In this document: positions 11,481 through 22,851 of the stretch, piece after piece
Numbering within the stretch: position 1 is the first letter of the stretch
Layout: every line of letters begins with the position of its first letter
NCBI GenBank assembly: GCA_026545225.1
Contig: CM048850.1
Coordinates: forward strand, 3,968,001 to 4,032,000
Direction of reading: 5' to 3'
DNA from: Cornus controversa
Taxonomy: Eukaryota; Streptophyta; Magnoliopsida; Cornales; Cornaceae
Length of the DNA stretch: 64,000 bases
Made by a program: the position numbers and the translations under genes
Notes under the pieces: generated by a model
Database searches by the model: none
The model's input: only the letters and a program-made list of their open reading frames with translations
Told to the model about the DNA's origin: nothing

Positions 11481-12701
11481 AGTAATTATAGAGATTAATT
11501 ATTTCCTTATGCGATGCAATGTGATAGTAGCAATTATGCTTAATCACCATGAATATTTATGAATTGAAATAATAAGTTGTGAGTTGCTGCTAATCATTCA
11601 ATTTGAGCTGAAGAGAAAGTCCTTGAGAAACCGTAATTCCTAAAATATGTTTGTGAAAATGACTCAACTAATTGAAAATTATAAACTGAGCAGGAGATAT
11701 GATTTTTTCTGAGGTATCTGAGCTAGGTTAACTATGTAATGATGAGGAAATGTAAATACGACATAAACACACATTACACAAGGGTTTATAGAGGTAAAAC
11801 CCAAAAATGGAGAACCATCCTCTTGGCCATTAAGTTATTTAAGCCTGTGCAATAATCCACTATGTATCAAGTTTGTGATTACACCTGAGCACTACACTCA
11901 CTCACCAAACTCACATGCATGTCACTCTGCACTCATCGAGTCCACAGCCCCCAAGGCTTGGATAGTTCACTCACCAATCCCTCCACTAAATCACTCTAAA
12001 CTCCCCTTGTCCAAAAGCACCCCTGTGCTTGGACTCTCACACTCTTATACACCACACAATACATGAAAATCGGGATATAATATTTCTTACAACTTAAAAT
12101 TAGGATTACAATCAGAGCAAGAAGATTTCAGACAGTAATTGCTATATTTGACAGACACTGTAGTAGCGAACTGAGGTTTAGGTAGTCAAACTTGCAAGCA
12201 ACCTCATTTACCTCTTGATGATGGTTTGAAATGGTGTGCATGTTCATATTAGACTTGCATACATCAAGAAAAGACTCATATGGGCATGATAAATAACATG
12301 GCAGAGCTAATGAGTCAATATGGTAAGAAAACAATGACTAAATCTGAGGTACAAAGCATTAATTTTTGGACTCTCCTTAGTAATGAAATAATAAGCTCAA
12401 AAATGAAAGTAAATTGATAAAATATGCATGCTCAGACTAAGAACAAGGTCAAAAAAATCCATCAAACCATATCTGAATGAAATACCTTGGCCATGACAGC
12501 AGCAAATAGCCCTTTGTTGCTGCAGAGATTCATTCCAGCTGTTGTTCTTATATTATTTTTCAGCAAAGATGATTTTTGGGCTAAGACTAACTCTATAAAA
12601 ACTCCCAGAGTATACATTTTATGTAGCAACTCCAAAAAAACCTATTGCTCTTTATGTGATGCTCATAAGGCTCTTAGTCACACTTATTATTGTAGCATAA
12701 G

Positions 12702-12741
<40 letters not shown>

Positions 12742-13240
12742 CTAAAGAGGGCATTTAACGGATATAATAGACCATCCCAAAACTTTAGGAGAGTGGTCCC
12801 AAAAGTTCCTTGTCATTTAGCCATTTCAAATAATCCAATGATTGCCCTTCCCATGTAAGGAAATGCCCTCAAATTTAAATTCCTTCATTGGACAAATGAA
12901 GACAACCAAAGGATAATTCTGACATTCCCTGAATCCAAGATCCTTGTGGCTATATGGACTTGTAATATGTTGTATTGTAAACAAATGCATGATGCAAGAC
13001 TTGAACTTGTTCAATATGACACTTTGATTTGGAAGGATGATGATGCACACTAACTATGAAAAAACAGAAATGGCCATGCACACTATAATGCAAATGCATT
13101 AATTGATATGAAAAATTAAAATCATAAAATAAATGACCAAGCTAAGGACTTGTTATGTGAGAGTAGACATTATAAAAAATGCTTGAAAGGACTAAAATAC
13201 TCTTGCTATTATAAAAGTAAGAATAACATATTAAAAGAGC
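11481..13240. other. Noncoding, unassigned; contains an AT microsatellite
   Basis: AT-rich sequence with no convincing open frame. The longest stretches (63-84 codons) have no recognisable composition or domain. An (AT)n run lies at about 12704-12737. No terminal repeats or terminal inverted repeats were recognised, so no transposon class is proposed. Confidence 0.5.
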
Positions 13241-14539
13241 TGAAAAATTGTTGTGTGCAAAATTTTGCAATTTATATTTACCACTCGCAATAGAATGAAT
13301 GCTTGAAGGATATGGCTCTAAGTTGAGGTTGTCGATCTGTAGAGGTCGTGACCAATTTTGGCCGGTTTACAGATTTTTTTATCATTTTTGCGATAAATGC
13401 ATTTCGAATGATGTTATGGATGTTTTGAGAGTGAAAAACATGTTTGGAAGGTTAATTTGAGGTTTTTGAAAGTTTTTGACTGATTTAGAGAAATTTGACT
13501 TTTTGGTCAAACTGGGGCCTGGGATGCGACTTAAGTGGGTCCGGGAATTCAAAAAATTTTTAAAAATATTTATTTTTGAGAATGGCTTAGATGAAATGTT
13601 TGGAGAGTATAGGAAGTGATTTTAAGGCCGTAGGAGTTTTCAAAATTGAAAAAGGAGTCCGGGAAGGTGCGTTAAGTGGCCGGGGGGTATTTTGGTCTTT
13701 TTGCGGCCTAGGGACTTTAAATATCAGATGTGGCAGAGATATTTCATATCTCTAATGTCCCAGCAGCCTGCCATGGCTCATTTCTCTCTCTTCTTTCTTC
13801 CTCTTCTTTCTCCCTAAGTTTTGGAGGCCTTCGGGTGTGATTCGTATCCGCCGAATGAGGGAGATACGTAGGGGACGGCTAGGGCTTCGGTTTGAACCGA
13901 ATAAAGTGGCACTTTAGCAAGGTTGACATTGCTGGGATTTTGAGAAGTGGTTGGAAGATTTTCATTCTTGAGGTAGGGGTTCTTCTTCTCTTCTAATTGT
14001 CGATTCTAGGGTTTTGGGTGAAGAAGAGAGGTGTAGGTTGTGTTTCACATGCTTTAGGATGGTGAGAGGTGTGAAAAGTTGTGTTTTCTCCTTCTGTAGA
14101 GTCTTATCTTTTCACAATTGTGTCCATTGTGTTGGTGGTAGCATGTGGGTTTGGAGTGTGTGAGTGTAAGAAATTGATACATAGGCATTATGTGCTCAAT
14201 TTGGTGTATATGTGATAAATGTGTACCAAGTGTCATAAATGTGATTATATGTGAGAAGGTGGTTGTTGAATGCATGTTAGTTCTGTGTGCTAAAATTATG
14301 CATTGAGTGTAGCATGAGTAAAGTATGCTAATTTTGAAGTTGTATGCATATGGGAGGATATATGCATGTGTTATACATATATGTGCTATATGTAGTGTGT
14401 GGTGATGGGAAATATGCTTGTTACTTTTTTTTAGTATCAATGAGCATGAGTAGAGCATGAAAATAAAATGCCATGTGTTTATACAATCATATTGCATATG
14501 TGGGAAGTTGTAGGAAAATGACGCAAATGAGGTACACGG

Positions 14540-14860
14540 GGCTTCGGAGTGGTCCAACTGTGTGGTGAAATGTGGTAAAATTATCCACTATGTATGACCC
14601 TCAGAGTGGACCTGCCATACTAAGGCTTAATGCCTAGGATTGGAGTGTGTCCAATATTAATACCATCGAAGTTGTCCCGGTCATAGGATGGTTATCGAAG
14701 AATGTCCAAGAATTGTGAGCCTCGGAGTTGTCCCCTCACTCTATGGCAATCCTATACATTGCTATGGTAGAATGACCCTTCGAAGTTGTCCCAGTCATTG
14801 GATGGTTATCAGAGGTGTCCAAGATTACATGATCCTCGGAGCAGGCCAATCATGTAGGGT
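14540..14860. repeat. Tandem-repeat block in C1 LTR
   Basis: About six degenerate units carry a core like CTCGGAGTTGTCC (around 14543, 14600, 14665, 14720, 14777 and 14834), spaced 55-65 bp. C2 and C3 have tandem blocks at the equivalent place but with different unit sequences. Confidence 0.7.
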
Positions 14861-15571
14861 ATCGGATGAGGACCGAGAGAGAGAGCATTTACTTTCCTTA
14901 ATGCTTTTATGTTTGAACATGTTATACATGATTCGTGAAATGTGCAATCCTCTTTAATTGCATTTGTTAAATTATTTGTGAGATTGTGGATGTGGCATGT
15001 AGTGTATTCATATGCATTCCATATAGGTCAGTGTCGAATCGGCACTTAGGAGGATTGGGGTATCTCTACTGAGCCGCAGTGGTGCTCATCTCTTTATTGT
15101 AAACTCTTTTACAGATAAGGCGCCGATAAAGGAAGGGACTTGAGTGTCTAAGTGGAACGCTAGTGGCATTTTGCTAACTTTTGATATGTTGCACATTTTG
15201 TGGCTATCCATGCCAGCTTATGGCATGTGACTTATTTTTGAGTTGTAGTTATATTTTGGACAAATGTAGCTTTGATGTATGTATTGGATTAAAAGCTTGT
15301 TGGGTATGAAAAGACAATGGATGAGTTTATGTAATGCTCGTGGTAGTAATTAATTCATTTGATGATGTTTTCATTGTGAATGGATTGTGGTGTGGAAGAT
15401 AGTGATTTATTTTGATGTATGATTAAATCATAAATATGATTTTGAGTATGAAATTGATGTTGGTATCTTTCATTTATGTTATGGACCATGTATGAAAGGT
15501 TATAGGATGATAGAAGGTGGATTGGGCTCCAAATAGACCATGTATAGGGTTGTTGGAGGACCTGGGGAGAG

Positions 15572-15828
15572 CATTTCGATCGTGCGAAATGCCCATTTCG
15601 CACAATCGAAGCCCCCATTTCGATTGTGCGAAGGGGTGATGATTTATGATAATTTTTAGGGTCCAGATAGGGGCAATTTCGACCAATCGAAACCCCCATT
15701 TTGATCGTGCGAGATATTGCAAGTCTGAGGTCCCGAGAGGGTGATATTCTCGCACAGTCGAGATTTTTTTCACACAATCGAGATGCCAGTTTTGCACAAT
15801 CGAGATTGGCATTTCGCACAATCGAGAT
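15572..15828. repeat. Palindromic box array in C1 LTR
   Basis: About nine copies of TTTCGCACAATCGA, its inverse TCGATTGTGCGAAA, or variants (TTTCGACCAATCGAAA, TCTCGCACAGTCGAGA) are present in both orientations. GTCCCGAGAG sits between boxes at 15730-15739. The array occupies the same relative place as the arrays of C2 and C3. A TATA-like sequence follows at about 15926. Confidence 0.85.
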
Positions 15829-17377
15829 TACTATTCACAGCATTTTCCTAAACTTCAATTTGACGTAATTTCTTCTTTTTAGATTGGAATTGAGTGTGAT
15901 TTTTTTTGTAATTGAGTATTTTTGGATTATATATCCAATGATGTAGGCCTCAATTTCAGATTCCAAATACAGTAAGTTTTGAGGCTTGAAAGTGAGTAAT
16001 TCTTGAAAGTGTGGACAAGTAAATTTCCACTAAGGTGTATGATTTGATGTAGGGCTCATGGGGATTGGTTAAGATGGAATTGGGTGCATTCATATGCAAG
16101 AATTGAGTTAAGATTTTGCGGTAAGTGAGGGTAATGAGGGTCTATTGGGCTAAATAGATAGTTTAACCTCCGATTCTCCGGGAGTCAGAAATTAGGGCGT
16201 TATAGCACGGTATAAACCTCAATACTATGGTGTAAGTGTGGTTAAGGGTTCACAGGGTTGAGTGAACGGGTTCACACTCGAGATTTGGGGTCGGTCCGGG
16301 GAAGTCGTAGCGGTCTGGGTTTCGGGGCGTGACACGATCGCATAGAGACTATGTAGGAATAATTCACTAAAAGTTGAGGGTTGGTTCTTGTTTAAATTAC
16401 AATCGGGGTGTTGGTTGTTTTCTTACTCTACTTTAAAAGTATAAAAGATAATTAAAACATGAAGTTTGAGAGAAGAGTAAAGGACTAGGGTTAAGACTTC
16501 ACCACTAGCCTCGTAGTATGTCATACTTCTAATAAATTAGGAGAATTCATGCAATTGTGTACTAAGTGGTGCAAATGGTTTGTGGCCTACAATGCTACCG
16601 TCAAGAGGATACATACACCTTAAAATACTATAACCCATCTTTGAAATGTGTAAATTTCCTACCTACCTACTTACCTAAATACCTAATTAACTAAGTGTAG
16701 CTAATTTACCATCTCTTAGCATAGACTATGCAAATCTAGCTATGCATGTTATAGTGCAAACTAGTACCAAGCCATCACATGTAGTCTTTGTGGAACTACA
16801 AGTGTTTGAAGATCATGTGAGAAAAGTAAGCATCTAAGACAAGAAAGATAAATTACTCACATGAACATGAAGAATTTGTAAACTTATATTACTCATAAAG
16901 TTCAAGGCAAGGTACATATAGACAAAAATATATAAAAATTCCCAATTTATTAAAGTTAGAACATATTTACAAGACTAGGGTTTGTCAAAACCCTAGAGAA
17001 GGATTAGTTGATCATGGTGGGCTGGAAGCACTCCATAGGTAGAGATGATTCCATGCTCAAAATGGTCTTCAGGGCCTTTCAAAGCCCTCTTTGAAGCTTT
17101 CCCTCTCTAGAACTTCACTTTCTCTCTCTAAGATTCTATATATGCTCTCTATTACAAGAATTGTGATCTCTTCCTCTATTACATATTTTTTTAGTTATAT
17201 ATCTAATTTGAGGCTCAAAATATCACAAAAATTTCATTCAAGGTTTTATCCAAGCAAAATTAGAGAATTGGAAAGTGTAGTTATGTGCTTTGACGAATTA
17301 TATGTGACTATATGGCATGTTGTGTGAAAATGTGGGAGATTAAGGATGCTTTGTGCATATATGTGGTAATGACAATT

Positions 17378-19915
17378 ATGTGTTTGTAGGAGAGTGGGAT
17401 GATTTCTACGTTTCATCTTTGCTCAGTTCCGGTGTGTGGGACGGGGTTGGATATTTCCTAGGTAGGTTATTAGCCGTGGAGGAGGAGATTGTGACTAGTG
17501 GAGGTTTCTACCAGTGGTTAGAGAGTTTGTGGATGTGTTTTTGGGGAATTTGACAGAGTTACCTCCGATGAGAGATGTGGTGTTTAGCATTGATCTTGCT
17601 CCTGGTACCGCGCCTATCTCTATGGCACCATACCGGATGGCACCGACAGAGTTGAAGGAGTTGAAAGATCAGTTGCAATAGTTGTTGGATAAGAAATTTG
17701 TATGACCTAGTACATCACCTTGGGGAGCTCCGGTCCTATTTGCTAAAAAGAAGGATGGATCTTTATGGTTATGCATAGACTACCGTAAGTTGAACCATAT
17801 AACGATTAAGAACAAGTATCCTTTGCCAAGGATAGATGACTTGTTTGATCAGCTTAAGGGTTCACTTGTTTATCGAAGATCGACTTGAGGTCAGGGTATT
17901 ACCAGTTGAGGGTAAGGGAAGAGGACATTCTGAAGATAGCATTTTAGACTAGATATGGCCACTACGAGTTTCTAGTGATGCCATTTGGTTTGACGAACGC
18001 ACTGGTAGTATTCATGGATTGATGAACTGGATATTCTGAGTGTACTTGGATAGGTTTGTGGTGGTCTTTGTGGACGACATTCTTGTGTATTCTTCTTCTA
18101 TAGAGGAGCATGAGATCCACTTGAGGGCAGTGTTGTAGACATTGAGAAAGCACCATTTGTATGCAAAATTTGAAAAATGCGTTGGCTAATGGAGGTGAAA
18201 TTCCTAGGACACGTGGTGTCGAAAGGAGGAGTATCGGTAGACCGTTCTAATATAGAAGCGGTAATGGATTGGGAGAGGCCTAAGAATGTATTCGAAATAT
18301 GTAGCTTCTTGGGATTGGCAGGATATTACCAGTATTTTGTGAAAGTCTTTTTGAAGTTAGCAGCGCCGATGACCAAGCTTACTCGTAAAAGAGTTAAGTT
18401 CGAGTGGAACGAGGCTTGCGAGCATTCCTTTATAGAATTTAAGCGTAGATTGACTAGTGCTCCAGTTTTGATTATTCTCGAGCGTGGTTTGGGTTATGTC
18501 ATCTACTGCGACGCTTCACGGGACAGTTTGGGATGTGTGTTGATGCAGACCGAGAGGGTTGTTGCATATGGTTCCTGACAGTTGAGAATCTATGAGCAGA
18601 ATTACTCGACTCATGACTTGGAGTTGGCGGCAGTAATTTTTGCTTTGAAAACGTGGAGGCATTATCTCTACGGAGAGAAGTTCAAGGTTTTCTCTAATCA
18701 TAAGAGTTTGAAGTACCTTTTTACACAAAAGGACTTGAATATGAGGCAACGAAGATGGGTTAAATAAATGGAAGACTACAATTTTGATATTTAGTATCAC
18801 GTAGGGAAGGCTAATGTGGTTGCCGATGCATTGAGTTGGAAGTCACGTCGCACATTGAGCAGGTTTGTTACCGCCATTACCGGTAGCTATATGGAAGTGG
18901 GAACACGTCACTATGGACTTTGTGATGGGGTTGCCTAAGACGAGGAAGAGTTACAACGCGGTTTGGGTCATTGTGGATAGATTGACCAAGGTGGCTCATT
19001 TCTTTTCTATTCGAGTGACGGATGATGTGGATACTCTCAGTCAGTTGTACATTGATCAGATTTGAGACTGCATAGAGTACCAGTTTCCATAGTGTCTGAC
19101 AGGGATCTAAGATTCACATCACTGTTTTGGCAGAGTTTTTAGGTTGCACTTGATACGGACCTCCATTTCAGTACAACTTTTCATCCTCAAACAGATGGCC
19201 AGTCAGAGTGTACTATACATATTTTAGAGGATATGCTTAGAGCATGTGCACTTGATTTTTGAGGCAGTTGGGAGGATCACCTTCTATTGGTGGAGTTTGC
19301 ATACAATAATAGCTACCAAGCTACTATTAAGATGGCTCCATTTGAGGCTTTGTATGGTAGACCTTGTAGGTCATTGGTTTTTTGGACAGAGGTTGGTGAG
19401 ATAGTGACATTGGGGCCAGATATAGTCAGAGAGCCTACAAAAAGATTAAGACCATATGGTAGCATTTGCTGACGGTTCAAAATTGTCAGAAAAGCTATGC
19501 TGACAGAAGGCAAAGGCCTTTAGCATTTGAGCTGGGGGACCATGTCTTCTTGAAGGTCTCGCTTCGACGAAATTTGATGAGGTTTAGGCATAGCGGAAAG
19601 CTATCCTTATGGTTTATCGATCCATTTGAGATATTGGATCATGTGGGTGAGGTTGCATACTGCTTGGCATTGCCACCATAATTGTCATATGTGCATAATA
19701 CTTTCCACGTTTCGATGTTGAGAAAGTATGAGCCGGATCTTTCATATGTGTTAGGTTGGACAAATCTTGAGGTGGAGGAGGTCGTGTCTTACGAGGAAAG
19801 ACCAATACAGGTTTTGGATGCTAGGGAGCAAGTGCTTCGGGGCAAGACAATTCCTTTGGTTAAAGTCCTTTCGAGACATCACGGAGTCGAGGAGGCGACG
19901 TGGGAGCGAGAATAA
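17378..19915 (+). pseudogene. pol: C2 pol remnant: RT, RNase H, integrase core, chromodomain
   Basis: RT is recognisable with the catalytic FVDDILVYS (codons at 18067-18093). RNase H spans about 18480-18835, but the usual F-T/S-D-H is FSNHKSLKY, so one catalytic aspartate is asparagine. Between about 18840 and 18875 the sequence jumps from the end of RNase H to the integrase core, deleting the HHCC finger region. The core motifs remain (TMDFVMG, VSDRD, the QSE region). The C-terminal chromodomain lies at 19772-19915 (VEEVVSYEERPIQVLD, ATWERE), which places the element in the chromoviruses. At least three frame changes and many stops are present. CGA in C3 corresponds to TGA here at 17702-17704. 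Confidence 0.85.
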
Positions 19916-19986
19916 GAAGTCCACTCAAAATACCCCGAGTTGTTTGCTACTTAAGGTATGTTCTAATTTTGGGGACGAAATTCCTT

Positions 19987-20000
19987 TAAGGAGGGGAGGT
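19987..20000 (+). promoter_or_regulatory. Polypurine tract of C2
   Basis: AAGGAGGGGAGGT lies directly before the LTR start TGTTGCGACC. This is the expected plus-strand primer and fixes 20001 as the 3' LTR start. Confidence 0.85.
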
Positions 20001-21240
20001 TGTTGCGACCGTGACCAAATTTGGTCGATTTTGCATTTTTCGCATAATAATTACCATAAATGCATTTTGAGTGGTATTTAACATGTTTTGAGTGTGGGGA
20101 ACATGTTTGGGAAGTGTTTTAAGGGTTTTGGAAAGTTTTCAAGAGATTTGGAGAAGTTTGACTTTTTGGTCAAACCGGGGCCCGGGATGCGATTTAAGTG
20201 GGCTAGGGAATCCAAATTTGTTTTAAAAATATTTATTTTTGGTAATGGCTTAGATTAAATTTTTAGAGGATAGAGGAAGTGATTTTGAGGCCGTAGGAGT
20301 TTTTAAAATCAAAAATGGAATCCGGGAAGGTGCGTTAAGTGTCTTGGGGGTATTTTGGTCTTTTTTTGACCTAGGAACCTTAAAAGTCAAACTTGCAGAG
20401 ATATTTCATTACTCATGCCTCATTCTCTCTCTAAAACTCTCCATATTCATAGCTCTACCTTCCCTCTACATTTCAGACCCGTTCGGCTTGGATCCAAGAC
20501 TCACTGAAGAAGGGAGATACGTAGGGGACGACTAGGACTTCCCTTTGAACTGATCAAAGTTGCGGTTCAGCAAGGTTGACATTAATGGGATTTTGAGAAG
20601 TGCTTGGAAGGCCTTCATTTTTGAGGTAGGGTTTCTCCTTATCATTTACTTGTCGATTCCAGGGTTTCGGGAGAAATGGTGAGAGATAGGGTTGTGTATT
20701 GCATGTCTTAGAGTGGTAAAAGGGTGGGATGTGAGTGTTTTCTACTGTCTTTAGTCTCTTATGTGCAATGGGAATGTATATGGTGTTATGCATGATGAGA
20801 AGGGTGAATGAGGGAGAGAAACGAACATGAACACTTGTATGCTAGGTTTGGTACACTTTTGTGAAAAATGTGTTAAATGAGCATTTTTGTGTTATGTGAT
20901 GTTGTATGAGTTAAAATGCATGCCTTCTTTATATAAAAAATGTAGGCATTGGTGAAGCATGACAAATATATGCTTATGTGGATTTTGTGAGCATATGTAA
21001 CTTATGCTAGGGTTTTTACATATAAATGATTATATGTGTGGATTGATGAATATGAAATGCGAAATGCATGCTATGTTCTATTATACCTAGCATATGTATT
21101 GTGAAGCATGAATCTTAAATGCTTGTTATTTATATGTTTGAAATGCATATATGGGGCCGTTGTGAGGAAACAGGAAAAAGTGGTCGAATTGCCTAGAGTA
21201 GGTCAATGCTCGGTGAGGCCGTTGGAGTGGTTAAGTCACC

Positions 21241-21500
21241 TTGGAGTAGAGAATACTCTATGATGAATTCTAAAATTATCTAATCACCTCAGAGTAGAGA
21301 GTACTTGGTGATGGTTCGATCACCTTGGAGTAGAGAATACTCGATGATGAACTCTGAAATAATCTAATCATCTCAGAGTAGAGAATATTCGGTGACATAT
21401 TTTGAAGCAGTCCAATCACCTCGGAGTAAAGAATACTCGGTGGTGAATTCTGTAATGGTCCAATTACCTAGGAGTAGATAATACTCGGTGATGGATTCCG
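21241..21500. repeat. 48-bp tandem repeats in C2 LTR
   Basis: Six copies of a unit around GAGTAGAGAATACTCG start near 21244, 21292, 21328, 21376, 21424 and 21471. Most spacings are 47-48 bp and one is 36 bp. Each unit contains a short inverted repeat, GAGTA...TACTC. Confidence 0.85.
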
Positions 21501-22278
21501 TAATTGTGCGGGAAGTGTCTTGGTCACATGGTTGGTCAAGAATCATGTTAGGGTATTGGGTTGAGTCCGAGAGGGAGACCAATGTATGAAATTGCTCTCA
21601 TTTGAATCGTGAAGCATGTTATGTGTTTAATGTATTCTTATATATATACATTGCTTGTGAATAAACATGGTATATGTTGGATGATACATGTAATGTAGTG
21701 ACATGCATTCATGTTGGTCGTGTCGAGTCGACACTTAGGTGGGTTGGGGTATCTCTACTGAGCCAGAGTGGTGCTCACCCCTTTTTTCTAAACTCTTTTA
21801 CAGATAAGGCGCCGATGACAGATGGGACTTGAGTGTCTAAGTGGAAATCTTGTAATATTTTGATACATTTTGAATATTGTATATTTTGTGACTATCCATG
21901 CCGACTTGTGGCATGAGATCTTTCTCCTTGAGTTGTAGTTATATTTTGGACAAATGTAACTTGTGTGTATGCTTGGACTATGAGCTTGTTAAATATGATA
22001 AGACAATGGACTTGTTTATGTGATGCTTGTTGAGAGCATTTGATTTCATTTAATGAGTTAATGAAGTTGATGGATGTTTTTTATTATGAATAAAAATGTG
22101 TTTATGAGTGAGAATGACTCATATAGGTGCGTGATTTAATTATGAGCATGATTTAGGACTTGTGAATGATATAAACTCCTTTCTTATATGATTTAGAGAT
22201 TGTTGGAATGAATTATGTTGGTAGAAATGGCCTAGAAGGTCAAAAAGGATCATTTGTAAAGTTTCAGCTTCTGGGCAG

Positions 22279-22458
22279 TTCGATGCATCGAAGCATCCAA
22301 TTCGATGCATCGAAGGACTTGCAAAAATTTTGGACTGTAAAAAGTCCCGAGAGCTATTTTTGGATGATACTTATTCGATACTTGTTCGATGCATCTAACT
22401 CATCACTTCGATGCATCAAAGCTCTGATGCATCAAACTCATCACTTCGATGGATCGAA
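22279..22458. repeat. Palindromic TTCGATGCATCGAA array in C2 LTR
   Basis: Perfect 14-bp palindromes occur at 22279-22292 and 22301-22314. Four variants follow near 22385, 22408, 22424 and 22445. AGTCCCGAGAG lies between the two groups at 22343-22353. A TATA-like CTTTATAATGG follows about 115 bp after the last box (22573). Confidence 0.9.
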
Positions 22459-22851
22459 GTCACTTTTCACAGCATAACCTGAGAATTGCCCTAAACTTCA
22501 AACGGGCATAACTTCTTCATTTTAAATTAGAATCGAGTGTGGTTTTTTTTGAAATTGAGTATTTTTGGACCCTCTTTATAATGGACTAAGTATCATACTC
22601 ATATTCCAAATTTAAATGATGTTAGGCTTTGGATGCTTATCGATTTATGGAAGAGAACCGGGCGGAATATCTACTGCTTACCCTCGATTCGTGAGAGTCA
22701 GGAATTGGGGCATGACAACATGGTATCAGAGCTTGATATCAAGGTAAATTTAGTATTGGAATAGTTCATGTGGTTAAGTGAATGGGTTCATACTCAGAAT
22801 TCGTGTCAGTTCGTGGGAGTCCCGGCGGTCTGAGTTTCGGGACGTGACAGG

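Larger units (their letters stand above)
13338..16334 (+). mobile_element. C1: chromovirus solo LTR (2997 bp) with 5-bp target duplication
   Basis: It starts TGTAGAGGTCGTGACC and ends GGGCGTGACA, matching the ends of the C2 3' LTR. It is flanked by CGATC on both sides (13333-13337 and 16335-16339), and no internal region follows. A solo LTR with an intact duplication is the product of recombination between the two LTRs of a complete element. It contains a tandem-repeat block (about 14540-14860) and a palindromic box array (15572-15828). Confidence 0.9.
13241..17377 (-). mobile_element. D': decayed Athila-type LTR, split by solo LTR C1
   Basis: 13241-13337 and 16335-17377 together read like a diverged copy of the D LTR. 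They share the CCACTCGCAA motif, the block up to CGATC, the GGACTAGGGTT region, and the CAAAACCCTAG and TTAGTTG-TCATGG blocks near 16995-17015. The two halves are contiguous once C1 and one CGATC copy are removed. Left and right limits are approximate, and the last 190 bp before 17378 are unassigned. The orientation is that of D. Confidence 0.55.
17378..22851 (+). mobile_element. C2: 5'-truncated Tekay/Del-like chromovirus
   Basis: The coding part begins inside the protease-RT region (compare 28675 in C3). It runs through RT, RNase H, integrase and a chromodomain, then a polypurine tract and a complete 3' LTR. The 5' LTR, gag and most of the protease are absent. The right end (GACGTGACA, 22851) abuts C4, so C2 probably inserted into the LTR of C4. 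The target duplication cannot be checked. Confidence 0.82.
20001..22851 (+). repeat. 3' LTR of C2 (2851 bp)
   Basis: It starts TGTTGCGACC after the polypurine tract and ends GACGTGACA. It aligns along its length with C1 and C3. A relic LTR end and tRNA-Met primer site lie inside it (22711-22733), about 120-130 bp before the true end. A conserved block around 21735-21835 (TATCTCTACTGAGCC, AAGGCGCCGATGA) is shared with C1 and C3. Confidence 0.87.

Noticed and set aside
11875..12066. 63-codon frame rich in His, Ser and Pro
   Set aside because: Low-complexity composition, no conserved feature, no neighbouring exon.
12704..12737. AT microsatellite as a cruciform or matrix attachment site
   Set aside because: Simple (AT)n runs are common in AT-rich plant DNA. 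Nothing else here supports a role.
22208..22477. Open frame of 89 codons across the C2 box array, and similar frames at 26211-26505, 15355-15821, 56425-56613 and 63430-63980
   Set aside because: They translate the palindromic boxes (repeated Phe-Asp-Ala-Ser-like or Asp-Gln-Ser-like words) in several frames at once. This reflects the DNA repeats, not a protein.
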